Source: Formosa undariae (lineage in GTDB: Bacteria; Bacteroidota; Bacteroidia; Flavobacteriales; Flavobacteriaceae). Taken from it: a stretch of DNA of 64,000 nucleotides. The DNA lies in NCBI RefSeq assembly GCF_042427615.1, contig NZ_JBHMEZ010000011.1:468800-532799 (forward strand), given 5' to 3'. Positions 25,110 to 34,664 of this stretch are shown in pieces (position 1 is the stretch's first letter; each line of letters opens with the position of its first letter). Both the position numbers and the translations under genes were made by a program. The notes below the pieces were generated by a model that saw nothing but the letters and a program-made list of their open reading frames with translations, was not told the origin of the DNA and did not search any database.

Positions 25110-26027
25110 TTACTTCTTTTTTTTTCTAAACCGTTTTAAAAACTCACGCCTATTCCTTACACCTGTTTTTTTAAAGATATTGGAAGCGTGTTTTGATACT
25201 GTACTTTCTGCAATGAATAGATCCTTGGCAATATTTCTATAGCTCAAATCACCTAGAATTGACAAGGCAACCTCGATTTCTCTTCTAGTCAAATCCTCAT
25301 AAATAATTTTTTGCTCTATTGATTCGTTTCTCTTCTTTTTCTTTAGAGCAAAGACCTCGTACATTCTATTGTTGTTCTCAATGAAATATAAATATCTCTC
25401 AATTTCTATGGCAGTAATAGCATAAAAGGCAATATTCATTACTGTGAAAGTTAGCCATTGAAAATCGCCAATAACAGTACAAATAGGAAGTAAAGCAATA
25501 CTTGTTACACTTATTACTGAAAGTTTGTTTCTTCTTAATATAAATGCATTTGGGTTGCTGGGATTCGAGATACGACGGTAGAAAATAAACAGAAAAATAA
25601 AAGCAATAACAGATATAGGTATGGTAAAAAGAAAGCGAGCAGACTTAAGGGAATCCGTTAAAAAATATGGAATGAGAAACAGTACTATAAAACTCACGCT
25701 TGCCAGTATAGCAAGATTTCTAATGGATGAATTAAATTTTAAAACAACAACATCGTATTCTTTATAGAGGTAGTAAACGATATAAACACATAATGCTATT
25801 GCAACACCATACGTGATGATATATTGTAAAATGAAAGGGCCTGGAAAATTATTAATCGGTAGGAAACCACCTGTAGTATTGTAGGCAATAAACAACAATC
25901 CAAGATAGAGAAAACGGCTTAGACTACTGCGCGGATATTTTCTTGAAAAGTAGAGTGTAAGCAATACAATGAACGTATCTATTAAAAGATAGAAGAAAGT
26001 TGTCCAATGTATTGAAGTGCCAAACAT
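25110..26027 (-). CDS. Membrane-bound LuxR-type transcriptional regulator
   Basis: 305 residues: seven or so membrane helices in the first ~200 residues (for example TTFFYLLIDTFIVLLTLYF and ILASVSFIVLFLIPYFL), then a LuxR/GerE helix-turn-helix at about 238-298 (LTRREIEVALSILGDLSYRNIAKDLFIAESTVSKHASNIFKKTG). It would bind DNA while anchored in the inner membrane. It is 8 bp downstream of the asparaginase-like gene, so both are probably one operon. Target genes are unknown. Confidence 0.82.
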   Translation of the reverse strand: MFGTSIHWTTFFYLLIDTFIVLLTLYFSRKYPRSSLSRFLYLGLLFIAYNTTGGFLPINNFPGPFILQYIITYGVAIALCVYIVYYLYKEYDVVVLKFNSSIRNLAILASVSFIVLFLIPYFLTDSLKSARFLFTIPISVIAFIFLFIFYRRISNPSNPNAFILRRNKLSVISVTSIALLPICTVIGDFQWLTFTVMNIAFYAITAIEIERYLYFIENNNRMYEVFALKKKKRNESIEQKIIYEDLTRREIEVALSILGDLSYRNIAKDLFIAESTVSKHASNIFKKTGVRNRREFLKRFRKKKK

Positions 26028-26035
26028 TAACGTGA

Positions 26036-26521
26036 TTATTCATTGTGCTCAAATTTGTTGGTTTCTAAATTTTTGGAAACATTGTTCCAAAGAAATATTT
26101 GTCCGTTCATAGCAATATAAACGTTTGGTTTTAGAAATTGTAATGAGCTGATTGCATACCCTAAATTAAAAGGTGCATCTGTGTTTGCAGACGACCCTAA
26201 AATGATAGACCCGACCAAAACAATTGTCTTTTTCAAGTTGAGTTTTCCTATATATTTTGCAGTATCTTCCATTGTGAAAGTACCGTGGGTTATCAATATT
26301 TTACTTGCATTGGTTTCTTCTATCTTACGTACAAGCTGTTCCCTGTCATCGTCTTTTATAGCTCGACTGTCCTTTTTAAATACACTCTCAATAGTATATT
26401 CAAAATCTACATTAGCACTTTCAAGAAAATCTGCAATAGATACATTTGTTTTATTGATTGCCTTATCGCCTACGTAATCTAGTCCTTCAATAGTTCCGCC
26501 TGTAGTTAATATCGTAATCAT
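26036..26521 (-). CDS. Asparaginase N-terminal-domain-like protein
   Basis: 161 residues matching only the N-terminal domain of L-asparaginases: TTGGTIEG (residues 6-13, the first catalytic Thr region) and ITHGTFTMEDTAKYI (about 78-92, where asparaginases have THGTDTM). The C-terminal domain is absent, so half the usual length is present. The frame is open and it ends cleanly before the LuxR gene, so it seems a stand-alone family and not a recent truncation. Substrate is unknown. Confidence 0.7.
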   Translation of the reverse strand: MITILTTGGTIEGLDYVGDKAINKTNVSIADFLESANVDFEYTIESVFKKDSRAIKDDDREQLVRKIEETNASKILITHGTFTMEDTAKYIGKLNLKKTIVLVGSIILGSSANTDAPFNLGYAISSLQFLKPNVYIAMNGQIFLWNNVSKNLETNKFEHNE

Positions 26522-26849
26522 TCAAATGGTGTTTATTATTGTTAATAGAAACATATCCGCTTTGTAAAGTTAGTGTAAGTTTTTTACTGTTAATCGATTG
26601 TTGATTATCTTAAGCAAGTCTTAAGAATCTGCTAATCAAACGCTAAGACTAAGAATTAATTTTTGTGTGTATTAAATCAAAATTGATAACAACACCTTAG
26701 TAGAAAATATCAAAATAAATAAGAGTCTCAAAAACTACATTTTAAAGAGTGTAGCAAAATTGCGTGGAAAGGATTTACAATAACTAATCTTAAGCAAATC
26801 TTAAGAAAAAGTAAATACAGACTTAATAAAAAATCGTAAATTTTGCGCG
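26522..26849. promoter_or_regulatory. Intergenic region with two TCTTAAG direct-repeat operators
   Basis: This 328-bp space separates the divergent asparaginase-like and response-regulator genes. TCTTAAG-caag-TCTTAAG (26608-26625) and AATCTTAAG-CA-AATCTTAAG (26786-26805) are direct repeats with an 11-bp period, typical of OmpR-type regulator sites. The second ends 44 bp before the response-regulator start and predicts autoregulation. The same box stands before the efflux gene at 29072. TAAATTTTG (26837-26845) is only a weak -7 candidate. Confidence 0.6.
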
Positions 26850-27518
26850 ATGAGAATTTTAATAGTTGAAGATGAATCAGGTATATTCAATTTCCTCAAG
26901 CAAGGCTTGGAGGAAGAGAGTTATGCTGTGGACATTGCCGAAGAAGGCAAAAAAGGGCTTGAAATGGCACTTTCAGGAGAATACGATTTATTGTTGTTAG
27001 ATTGGATGGTGCCAGGCATAAGTGGTATTGAAGTTTGTCGCCAATTCCGAAAGGAATTTCAAGAAACACCCGTTATTTTTTTAACTGCAAAAGATACCTT
27101 GGACGAGACCATTTTCGGGCTTCAAACTGGTGCTAACGATTATATAAAAAAGCCTTTTCATTTTGAAGAACTTCTAGAACGCATTAAAGTACAACTACGC
27201 CCAAAATCTGGAGAACATTCCGTCTTTAAACTAGGAAATATCACGCTCAATACGTCGACCTACCAAGTACATAAAGAAGATGAAGAAATAAGTTTGACAC
27301 AAAAAGAATTTGCATTGCTTGAGCATTTATTACGGAACAAAGGAATGGTATGTAGAAGGTCTCGAATTATTGAAAGCGTCTGGGATATCCACTTTGATTA
27401 CAATACTGGTGTTATCGATGTATTTATCAACGCACTTCGTAAAAAGCTAAAATTGGGAAAGGACGAAAATTATATTCAAACAGTTAGAGGTGTAGGTTAC
27501 ATTGCGAAGGAATTATGA
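26850..27518 (+). CDS. OmpR-family response regulator (metal-responsive type)
   Basis: 222 residues: receiver domain with acidic pocket IVEDE (residues 5-9), phospho-acceptor Asp51 in LLLDWMVPG and Lys in FLTAKD (about 94-99), then a winged-helix output domain (about 125-220) ending QTVRGVGYIAKEL. It overlaps the kinase by four bases. Followed by an efflux operon with shared TCTTAAG repeats, it probably controls metal efflux like CusR or CzcR. Confidence 0.93.
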   Translation: MRILIVEDESGIFNFLKQGLEEESYAVDIAEEGKKGLEMALSGEYDLLLLDWMVPGISGIEVCRQFRKEFQETPVIFLTAKDTLDETIFGLQTGANDYIKKPFHFEELLERIKVQLRPKSGEHSVFKLGNITLNTSTYQVHKEDEEISLTQKEFALLEHLLRNKGMVCRRSRIIESVWDIHFDYNTGVIDVFINALRKKLKLGKDENYIQTVRGVGYIAKEL

Positions 27519-28888
27519 ATTTGAGCTTTAAAAATAGGATAGCCTTACATTATATGATTGCCTCAGCAATTATAATGGCGGTAGCCTTTACAGCGGTTTA
27601 TTTTGTAGTCAAAGGTGTGGTGTATCAAAATATCGACAATGACCTCTCTTTTGAAGCAGAAAAACATACCGAAGAAATAAAAGTCGTCGGAGACAGCATC
27701 AAAATAAAAAACAAAAAAGAGTGGGAAGAACGCGAGCATAGAGAGGTTCAGGTAAACCCTGTTTTTATTCAGATTTTAGATAAGAATGGGACTTTTATGG
27801 ATAAATCCCCAAACCTAAAAGAAAACGAGCTTGACTACAATGAAAAAGCAAATTTTGGCGGAAGCTATAATGAAATTCTCAATAGCAAACCCATCAGGCA
27901 AATCCAATTACCAATTGAAGAAAATGGTAAAATAAAAGGCTTTATTGTCGCTGCAATGTCGCTGGAAGCCTCACAAATGGTACTGCTTAATCTCAGAAAT
28001 ATTTTACTGCTTGTCTATTTATTGCTTTTGGCGAGTCTCTATTTTATTTCCAAGTTCATAGCGGGCAGAAGTATTATTCCAGTCAAAAATGTAACAGAAA
28101 CAACTAACAGAATTACACGCAACAACTTAAACGAGCGTGTAGCATTACCTCAGAATAAAGACGAATTGTTTGACTTGTCTGCTGGCATCAATGACCTGTT
28201 GCAGCGTATTGAGAATGCGATGGAACGAGAACGTCAATTCACATCGGACGCCTCTCACGAATTGCGTACACCCTTAGCAACCCTAAAAGGCACTTTAGAA
28301 GTATTAATTCGTAAGCCAAGAGAACGCGCAGAATATGAAGACAAAATAAAATTTAGTCTTACAGAAATTGACCGTATGACTGCTACACTAGAGCAGCTTT
28401 TATTATTGGCAAGATTAGACACCAGTTCAAAGACAACAGACGACTCTTCAATGCCTTTAGCAACAATTATCGACGAAATTCTTTCAAGACATAAAAACAA
28501 AATATCAGAAAAGAAGCTTTCTATCAGTTTTAAAAATGATATTGAAAATGAAACTTTGGTACCTCAATATTTTTCAAATCTAATCCTTGAAAATATTATT
28601 GGGAATGCAGTAAAATATGCTAAAAACGCGACCAAGGTTTATATTTCAATAACACAATCAGATTATAAAATAATCTGTAAAATTCAAGATGAAGGCATAG
28701 GCATTAAAAAAGAAGATTTAATCAACTTGTTTAATAATTTCTTCAGGTCAGAAGCGCTCAATCACAAAAATATTTCTGGTAATGGCTTAGGGCTTTCCAT
28801 AGCCAAAAAAGCTGCCGATGCAATAAATGCTGAAATATTTGTTGAGAGTGAATTTGGTGCTGGAACTAAGTTTACTATTATCTTTTAA
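27515..28888 (+). CDS. Sensor histidine kinase
   Basis: 457 residues: membrane helix about 12-35, periplasmic sensor about 36-160, second helix about 161-182 (NILLLVYLLLLASLYFISKF), HAMP about 185-235, phospho-acceptor His in SDASHELRTPLATLKG (about 243-258), N box ENIIGNAVKYAKN, G1 DEGIGIKKED and G2 GNGLGLSIAKKA. The periplasmic part is rich in His/Glu (KHTEEIK, EEREHREVQ) near residues 45-75, which may bind metal. Cognate partner of the preceding regulator. Confidence 0.93.
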   Translation: MNLSFKNRIALHYMIASAIIMAVAFTAVYFVVKGVVYQNIDNDLSFEAEKHTEEIKVVGDSIKIKNKKEWEEREHREVQVNPVFIQILDKNGTFMDKSPNLKENELDYNEKANFGGSYNEILNSKPIRQIQLPIEENGKIKGFIVAAMSLEASQMVLLNLRNILLLVYLLLLASLYFISKFIAGRSIIPVKNVTETTNRITRNNLNERVALPQNKDELFDLSAGINDLLQRIENAMERERQFTSDASHELRTPLATLKGTLEVLIRKPRERAEYEDKIKFSLTEIDRMTATLEQLLLLARLDTSSKTTDDSSMPLATIIDEILSRHKNKISEKKLSISFKNDIENETLVPQYFSNLILENIIGNAVKYAKNATKVYISITQSDYKIICKIQDEGIGIKKEDLINLFNNFFRSEALNHKNISGNGLGLSIAKKAADAINAEIFVESEFGAGTKFTIIF

Positions 28889-29024
28889 GCCAATCTTAAG
28901 TTTTAGAAAAGCCAACCTTAATATTTCAAGACTACATTTATATTATAATTATTACATCTATTATAGAAAAGGAAGATAGGTTCCCCTATAGCTTTTGGTT
29001 GGTGTTTATTGGTTAATTGTTGCA

Positions 29025-29057
29025 AAGGCCTTGAGAACTCTCAAGGCTTTTGTTTTT
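29025..29057 (+). terminator. Rho-independent terminator after the two-component operon
   Basis: GCCTTGAG-AACT-CTCAAGGC, an 8-bp perfect stem extended by AA/TT pairs, followed by TTTTGTTTTT. It separates regulator/kinase from the efflux operon, which has its own promoter. Confidence 0.8.
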
Positions 29058-29071
29058 AGCTTTATTAGTAA

Positions 29072-29129
29072 TCTTAAGCCAATCTTAAGAAACGGTTTAG
29101 GTGCTACTTAGATAGTACGTCTACATTTG
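29072..29129 (+). promoter_or_regulatory. Regulator box and promoter of the efflux operon
   Basis: TCTTAAG-ccaa-TCTTAAG (29072-29089) is an 11-bp-period direct repeat nearly identical to those before the response regulator. TACATTTG (29122-29129) is a perfect TAnnTTTG -7 box 28 bp before the start codon. The operator then sits near -55, a normal activator position. A related pair, TTTTAAG-ccaa-TCTTAAG, overlaps the kinase stop at 28883-28900. Confidence 0.6.
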
Positions 29130-29157
29130 GTTATTATTTCAATAAACCACCAAAAAA

Positions 29158-32100
29158 ATGTTAGAACGTATTATTCAGTACAGTATTCATCACAAACTTA
29201 TTGTGCTATTATTTACTGCAGGAATCGTTGGATTCGGCTTGTATTCCCTTTCCAATATACCTATTGGAGCAGTTCCAGATGTGACCAATAATCAAGTTCA
29301 GGTTATTACCACCTCAAGAACCTTATCGACCGAAGATGTTGAGAAATTTTTAACCTACCCAGTAGAGTTAGAAATGGCAAACTTACCTGGAGTAACAGAA
29401 ATTCGTTCTATTTCTAAATTTGGATTATCAGTAGTTACTGTAGTTTTTGATGATGAAATGGGTACGTACCTACCGCGTCAACTTATTGCTGAGAAAATAA
29501 AAAGTGCCGAAGAAAAAATACCAGCTGGTTTTGGTAAACCTTTTATGGGGCCAGTCTCTACCGGTTTGGGAGAAATTTATCAATATGTAATTGATGTAGA
29601 CCCTAAATACAAGGACCAATATTCCTTATCAGATGTTCGTACCATCCAAGATTGGGTAGTAAAACGTCAGCTTTCTGGAATACCAGGAGTTGTAGAAGTA
29701 AATACTTGGGGAGGCTACTTAAAGACGTATGAAGTAGCGGTTAATCCAGAACGTCTACGTTCAATGGATGTTTCTATTTTCGATGTTTTTAATGCGCTTG
29801 AAAAAAACAATAGCGTTGCCGGAGGTGGTTATATTGAAAAAATTAATGAAAGTTACTTTATAAGAGGTGAAGGCTTAGTGTCTTCAATAGAAGACATTCA
29901 AGACATTGTTGTAACAAATAAAGGTGATGTTCCTGTCTATGTTAGAGATGTGGCCAATGTAGGCTTTGGTCACGCTAACCGTTTTGGTGCTATCACAGGA
30001 AACGGAGAAGGCGAAAAAGTTTTAGGTCAAGTAATGATGCTTAAAGATGCCAATTCTAATGCTGTAATCGAGGCAGTAAAACAACGTGTGGCAGAAATAC
30101 AATCCTCATTACCTAAAGGAATTTCAATCAACCCATTTTTAGAGCGTAGCGAACTTATTGCCAAAACGACCTTCACAATTGCCGAAAACCTGATTTTAGG
30201 ATGTTTAATCGTGATTTTTGTAGTGGTTTTACTTTTAGGAAACCTGCGTTCTGGTTTAGTAGTGGCTTCTGTAATTCCATTATGTTTATTGTTTGCGCTT
30301 TCGTTAATGTACATTTTTGGGGTCGATGCAAACTTGATGAGTTTGGGTGCGATCGACTTCGGTATTATAATAGACGGTGCTGTAATTATAGTCGAATTTA
30401 TCGCCTTTAAAATCACAAGTCAACGAGCTAAATTATTAGCGCTTCCAAAAGAAGAACGACAAGGGTTAATTGATACCATTACCTATCAAGGTGCTTCAAA
30501 AATGATGAACTCTGCGGTATTTGGGCAATTAATTATCATCATCGTTTTTATACCTATTCTGTCTTTAGTTAATGTAGAAGGAAAAATGTTCCGTCCTATG
30601 GCATTGGTATTCTGTTTTGCGCTTATAGGTGCAATGCTGTTATGCTTTACCTACATTCCAGTAATGGCTTCATTGTTTATTAAACCTTCTAATACAGAAA
30701 AGAAAACCATATCATCAAGACTTATTACATTTTTAGAAAACAAATACCGACCTACCATTACTTGGGCATTGCGTAAAAAGACATTGGTATTAAGTATGGC
30801 TGTAGGATTGTTAGTCTTTACAGGATTTCTATTTACAAGAATGGGTGGCGAGTTTGTACCTACTTTAGATGAAGGTGACTTTGTGATTCAACCCGTTCTA
30901 AAAACAGGAATGTCATTAAGTAAAACGATTGAAGCCACTACCAAAATAGAAAAAATACTAAAACAGTTCCCTGAAGTAGAACAAGTGGTAAGTAGAATTG
31001 GAGCTGCCGAAGTGCCAACAGATCCAATGTCTATGGAAGAAAGTGATGTTATCATAAAATTGAAACCTAAAGGTGAATGGACTTCTGCTGAGTCTAAAGA
31101 CGAATTAGCAGATAAATTTAAAGAAGCATTATCCAATGAAATTGCTGGTGTAGATTTTGAATTTACACAACCTATTGAAATGCGATTTAATGAATTGATT
31201 ACAGGAGTAAGAGCAGATTTAGCTATCAAGGTTTTTGGAGAAGATTTAGATGTGCTTTATAGAAAAGCATTAGAAATAGAAAAGGCTATTCAAAATGTGG
31301 AAGGAGCAGCTGATATTTCTGTAGAGAAAACAGCTGGTTTACCACAAATGTCTGTAAAATATGACCGCCAGAAAATAGCTAAATATGGATTAAACATTGA
31401 AGACTTAAATAAAGTGGTAACAATGGGATTTGCAGGAATGCCTGCAGGAACTGTTTTTGAAGGCGAAAAACAATTTGATTTAGTATTGCGTTTTGATGCT
31501 GCTCACAGAAAAGATATTGAAAACTTAGAAACCGCATCGGTTACATTAACTAATGGTACTAAATTACCGCTTAGCGAATTTGCGAACATAAGCTACACCA
31601 AAGGACCAGCTAAAATTTCACGTGATAACACCAAGCGTCGTATCGTAGTAGGTGTCAATGTTAGAAACCGAGATTTAGAATCTGTTGTAAAAGATGTGCA
31701 AGTAATCATTGAAAGAGATGTTAAGATTCCAACTGGATATTCTATAAGCTATGGAGGTCAATTTGAAAATTTAAGAACTGCATCAGCACGGTTAAAAGTA
31801 GCGGTACCCATTGCGCTAATATTAATTTTTGTGCTGTTATACTTCGCTTTCGATTCTGTAAAAGAGGCGTTAATGATTTATAGCGCCATTCCATTATCTG
31901 CAATAGGTGGCGTTATGCTTCTGTATATCAGAGACCTTCCTTTCAGCATTTCGGCAGGCGTTGGGTTTATTGCACTTTTCGGTATTGCAGTATTAAATGG
32001 TATTGTGTTGATTGAAGAGTTTAAAGAACTAAAAGCACACGGTGTCAGCAATATTAATAAGCGAATTTTAATGGGAACAAAAAACAGATTGCGTCCAGTA

Positions 32101-33495
32101 TTATTAACTGCAGCAGCAGCAGCTTTAGGATTTTTACCTATGGCAATATCAACTTCCGCTGGCGCCGAAGTACAAAGACCATTAGCAACAGTAGTTGTAG
32201 GTGGATTAATAACTGCAACCGTTTTAACTTTAGTTGTACTGCCTATTTTATATGCAATGTTCGACAGAAAAGGACATCATCCTAAAATAAAAACAAAAGT
32301 GAATTTTAAGGCTCTAAGCATTATGCTTTTATTGTTTTTACCATTCTTTGGTAAGGCACAACAAAACCCAGTAAATGTTGAGCAGACTGTAAAAATGGCT
32401 ATTGAAAATAATAATGGATTGCAAGCTTACGCGAAAAAGATTAATCAATCAGAACAGTTGGTAGGAAGTGCTTTTAATTTGGACAAAACACAAGTTTACT
32501 ATAGCTATGACCAAAATAACATTGCCGAAAATGGTTTGCCATTAAAGGTGTTAGGCATTAGTCAATCACTTCAATTCCTAACAGTATATGGCGCACAGCG
32601 CAAAGTAGAAAAACAAAAAGTAGCATTAATAACGCAGCAGTATCGTCTAAATGAAAGAATATTGACTAAAGAGGTTAATTCAGCCTATTATAATGTAGTC
32701 TATAGCAATAATCTTGTGAGGCAATATGTCTATTTAGATAGCTTATATGGTCAATTTGCAAGAGCTGCTAAAAAGAGATACGATGTAGGGGAAACTAATT
32801 TATTAGAAAAACTAACGGCTGAAACCAAGCAAAAAGAAATCGCTATCGCACTTTCTCAAGCACGCGAAGACGTTTCTAAAGCCTACACAATGTTAAATCA
32901 ATGGGTACAGACCGATTCAACAATTACGGTTTCAGAAGATGTGTTACCAAGACTGGAATTAAAAGAATTCAGTCTAACAGATCATCCTGGACTAATGTAT
33001 TATAATTCAGCAGAAAACTTAGCTAAATCTTCTCTTTCATTAGAGCGACAAAAGATTTTACCTGATTTACAATTATCAGTATTTCAAGGCACAAACAATG
33101 GTGTAGCTGCAAGAAATTATAATGGATTTCAAGTAGGTATTGCAGTACCATTATGGTTTGGAGCACATAAATCAAAAATCAATGCAGCTAAGACAGAAAC
33201 ATTGATTATTGCTAATGAATTTGAAAACTATAAAATTCAATTACAATCAAAATACGACGCCTTGCTTTCTGATTTAAAAAAGTTTCAAGAAACAGTTGAT
33301 TATTATCAAAGTACAGGAAGAGATCTTTCTAAGCAATTAACAACAACAGCTTCAAAAGCGTTTCAAAATGGCGAGATAGATTTTTTACAATATGTGCAGC
33401 TTTTAGAGAGTTCAAAAAACATTGAAATCAATTATTTACAGAACTTAAACAAGTACAACAATACCGTTTTAGAGTTAAACTATTTAACCAATTAA
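29158..33495 (+). CDS. CzcA/CusA heavy-metal RND pump fused to a TolC-like outer-membrane factor
   Basis: 1445 residues, two proteins in one. Residues 1 to about 1040 are a heavy-metal RND pump: NIPIGAVPDVTNNQVQV near the start and the TM4 signature DFGIIIDGAVIIVE (about residues 400-413), closer to divalent-cation CzcA types than to the Cu/Ag CusA form. At about 1049-1068 a new signal-like helix occurs (KALSIMLLLFLPFFGKAQQ). From about 1070 on there is an outer-membrane efflux domain (NVEQTVKMAIENNNGLQAYAKKI, long coiled coils). Such fusions are frequent in Bacteroidota. The adaptor gene follows after 2 bp. The metal is not determined. Confidence 0.92.
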   Translation: MLERIIQYSIHHKLIVLLFTAGIVGFGLYSLSNIPIGAVPDVTNNQVQVITTSRTLSTEDVEKFLTYPVELEMANLPGVTEIRSISKFGLSVVTVVFDDEMGTYLPRQLIAEKIKSAEEKIPAGFGKPFMGPVSTGLGEIYQYVIDVDPKYKDQYSLSDVRTIQDWVVKRQLSGIPGVVEVNTWGGYLKTYEVAVNPERLRSMDVSIFDVFNALEKNNSVAGGGYIEKINESYFIRGEGLVSSIEDIQDIVVTNKGDVPVYVRDVANVGFGHANRFGAITGNGEGEKVLGQVMMLKDANSNAVIEAVKQRVAEIQSSLPKGISINPFLERSELIAKTTFTIAENLILGCLIVIFVVVLLLGNLRSGLVVASVIPLCLLFALSLMYIFGVDANLMSLGAIDFGIIIDGAVIIVEFIAFKITSQRAKLLALPKEERQGLIDTITYQGASKMMNSAVFGQLIIIIVFIPILSLVNVEGKMFRPMALVFCFALIGAMLLCFTYIPVMASLFIKPSNTEKKTISSRLITFLENKYRPTITWALRKKTLVLSMAVGLLVFTGFLFTRMGGEFVPTLDEGDFVIQPVLKTGMSLSKTIEATTKIEKILKQFPEVEQVVSRIGAAEVPTDPMSMEESDVIIKLKPKGEWTSAESKDELADKFKEALSNEIAGVDFEFTQPIEMRFNELITGVRADLAIKVFGEDLDVLYRKALEIEKAIQNVEGAADISVEKTAGLPQMSVKYDRQKIAKYGLNIEDLNKVVTMGFAGMPAGTVFEGEKQFDLVLRFDAAHRKDIENLETASVTLTNGTKLPLSEFANISYTKGPAKISRDNTKRRIVVGVNVRNRDLESVVKDVQVIIERDVKIPTGYSISYGGQFENLRTASARLKVAVPIALILIFVLLYFAFDSVKEALMIYSAIPLSAIGGVMLLYIRDLPFSISAGVGFIALFGIAVLNGIVLIEEFKELKAHGVSNINKRILMGTKNRLRPVLLTAAAAALGFLPMAISTSAGAEVQRPLATVVVGGLITATVLTLVVLPILYAMFDRKGHHPKIKTKVNFKALSIMLLLFLPFFGKAQQNPVNVEQTVKMAIENNNGLQAYAKKINQSEQLVGSAFNLDKTQVYYSYDQNNIAENGLPLKVLGISQSLQFLTVYGAQRKVEKQKVALITQQYRLNERILTKEVNSAYYNVVYSNNLVRQYVYLDSLYGQFARAAKKRYDVGETNLLEKLTAETKQKEIAIALSQAREDVSKAYTMLNQWVQTDSTITVSEDVLPRLELKEFSLTDHPGLMYYNSAENLAKSSLSLERQKILPDLQLSVFQGTNNGVAARNYNGFQVGIAVPLWFGAHKSKINAAKTETLIIANEFENYKIQLQSKYDALLSDLKKFQETVDYYQSTGRDLSKQLTTTASKAFQNGEIDFLQYVQLLESSKNIEINYLQNLNKYNNTVLELNYLTN

Positions 33496-33497
33496 AA

Positions 33498-34664
33498 ATG
33501 AAAAATCCACACAACAATTCATCAAATTCAATTTTTTTCAAAAGCCTTTTATTGGTCGCAATAATGGCTTTAGCTTCTTGTAACTCAAATGAAAAAACTG
33601 AAGCTGCAAATACAGCCGAAACTGAAACAACTGAAGATACCGACATCATTACAATTACAGAAAATCAGTTTTCTGCAGGAAATATGGAAGTTGGAAAAGT
33701 AACCACGCAGCCTTTTAACACCATTGTAAAAGCCAATGGTATGTTTGCTGTGCCACCAGAAAACCAAGCAGATGTAAGTGCTTATTTTGCAGGCTATGTA
33801 AAAAACATCAGCCTGTTACCAGGCGACCCTGTTAAAAAAGGACAGACCTTATTCACGATTGAAAATCCTGAATACGTGCAAGTACAACAAGATTTCTTAG
33901 AAGCCAAAGGACGTTTGAGCTACTTAAAATCAGATTATGAGCGCCAAAAGGAGTTGATGGCAGATAACGTAACCTCAAAAAAGAATTTTCTAAAAGCAGA
34001 ATCGGAATATACTGTAACCATGGCGCAATATCAATCCCTTAAAAAGAAGTTGAGCTTAATGAACATTAATCCGAATACATTATCGGGAGAGAATATTCGT
34101 TCAGTCATTAGCGTACTATCGCCATTATCGGGTTATGCAACAACCATTAATGCTACTAAAGGAATGTACTTAAATCCTTCGGATGTTGCTGTAACCGTTA
34201 CTAATACTGATGATTTACACATTGAACTAAAGATTTTCGAAAAAGACCTTCCAATGGTAAAAGAAGGACAATTTATTAATGTACGACTACAAAATGATAT
34301 GAATAAAGTGTATCAAGGCAAAGTGCATTTAGTAAATAAAGCGATAAATGCCCAAGACAGAACCGTCGCCATTCACGGCGATTTGGTAAACGAAAGTGAT
34401 GTAAAACTATTTGCACCTGGAATGTATATAGAAGGAGAAATATTAACTACCACTTCAGAACATCCTGCGTTACCAGTAGAAGCAGTTGCGAATATTGATA
34501 ATGACTACTTTGTTTTGGTTAAAGAAAACGGTACAACTTTTAAAAGGGTGTTAGTCAAAGTGGGTGCTGCTAATAATGGCTTTATTCAAATAATTAACGC
34601 CAATGATTTTAAACCAGATACAGAATTTTTGACCAAAGGGACATTTAATCTAATAACAGAATAG
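33498..34664 (+). CDS. RND efflux periplasmic adaptor lipoprotein (CusB/CzcB-like)
   Basis: 388 residues: lipoprotein signal with LLVAIMALASC (Cys28), an acidic Thr/Glu linker, a barrel-sandwich hybrid domain (VSAYFAGYVKNISLLPGDPVKKGQTLFTIENPEYV), a helical hairpin (about 130-190) and a beta-barrel domain. It links the inner-membrane pump to the outer-membrane domain. No His-rich metal site is evident at the N-terminus. Confidence 0.9.
   Translation: MKNPHNNSSNSIFFKSLLLVAIMALASCNSNEKTEAANTAETETTEDTDIITITENQFSAGNMEVGKVTTQPFNTIVKANGMFAVPPENQADVSAYFAGYVKNISLLPGDPVKKGQTLFTIENPEYVQVQQDFLEAKGRLSYLKSDYERQKELMADNVTSKKNFLKAESEYTVTMAQYQSLKKKLSLMNINPNTLSGENIRSVISVLSPLSGYATTINATKGMYLNPSDVAVTVTNTDDLHIELKIFEKDLPMVKEGQFINVRLQNDMNKVYQGKVHLVNKAINAQDRTVAIHGDLVNESDVKLFAPGMYIEGEILTTTSEHPALPVEAVANIDNDYFVLVKENGTTFKRVLVKVGAANNGFIQIINANDFKPDTEFLTKGTFNLITE

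Noticed and set aside
26036..26521. Truncated pseudogene of asparaginase
   Set aside because: It ends cleanly, is coupled to the next gene and shows no trailing C-terminal domain remnants in the following sequence.
29158..33495. Copper-specific CusA
   Set aside because: The TM4 signature DFGIIIDGA is closer to divalent-cation pumps, so the metal is left open.
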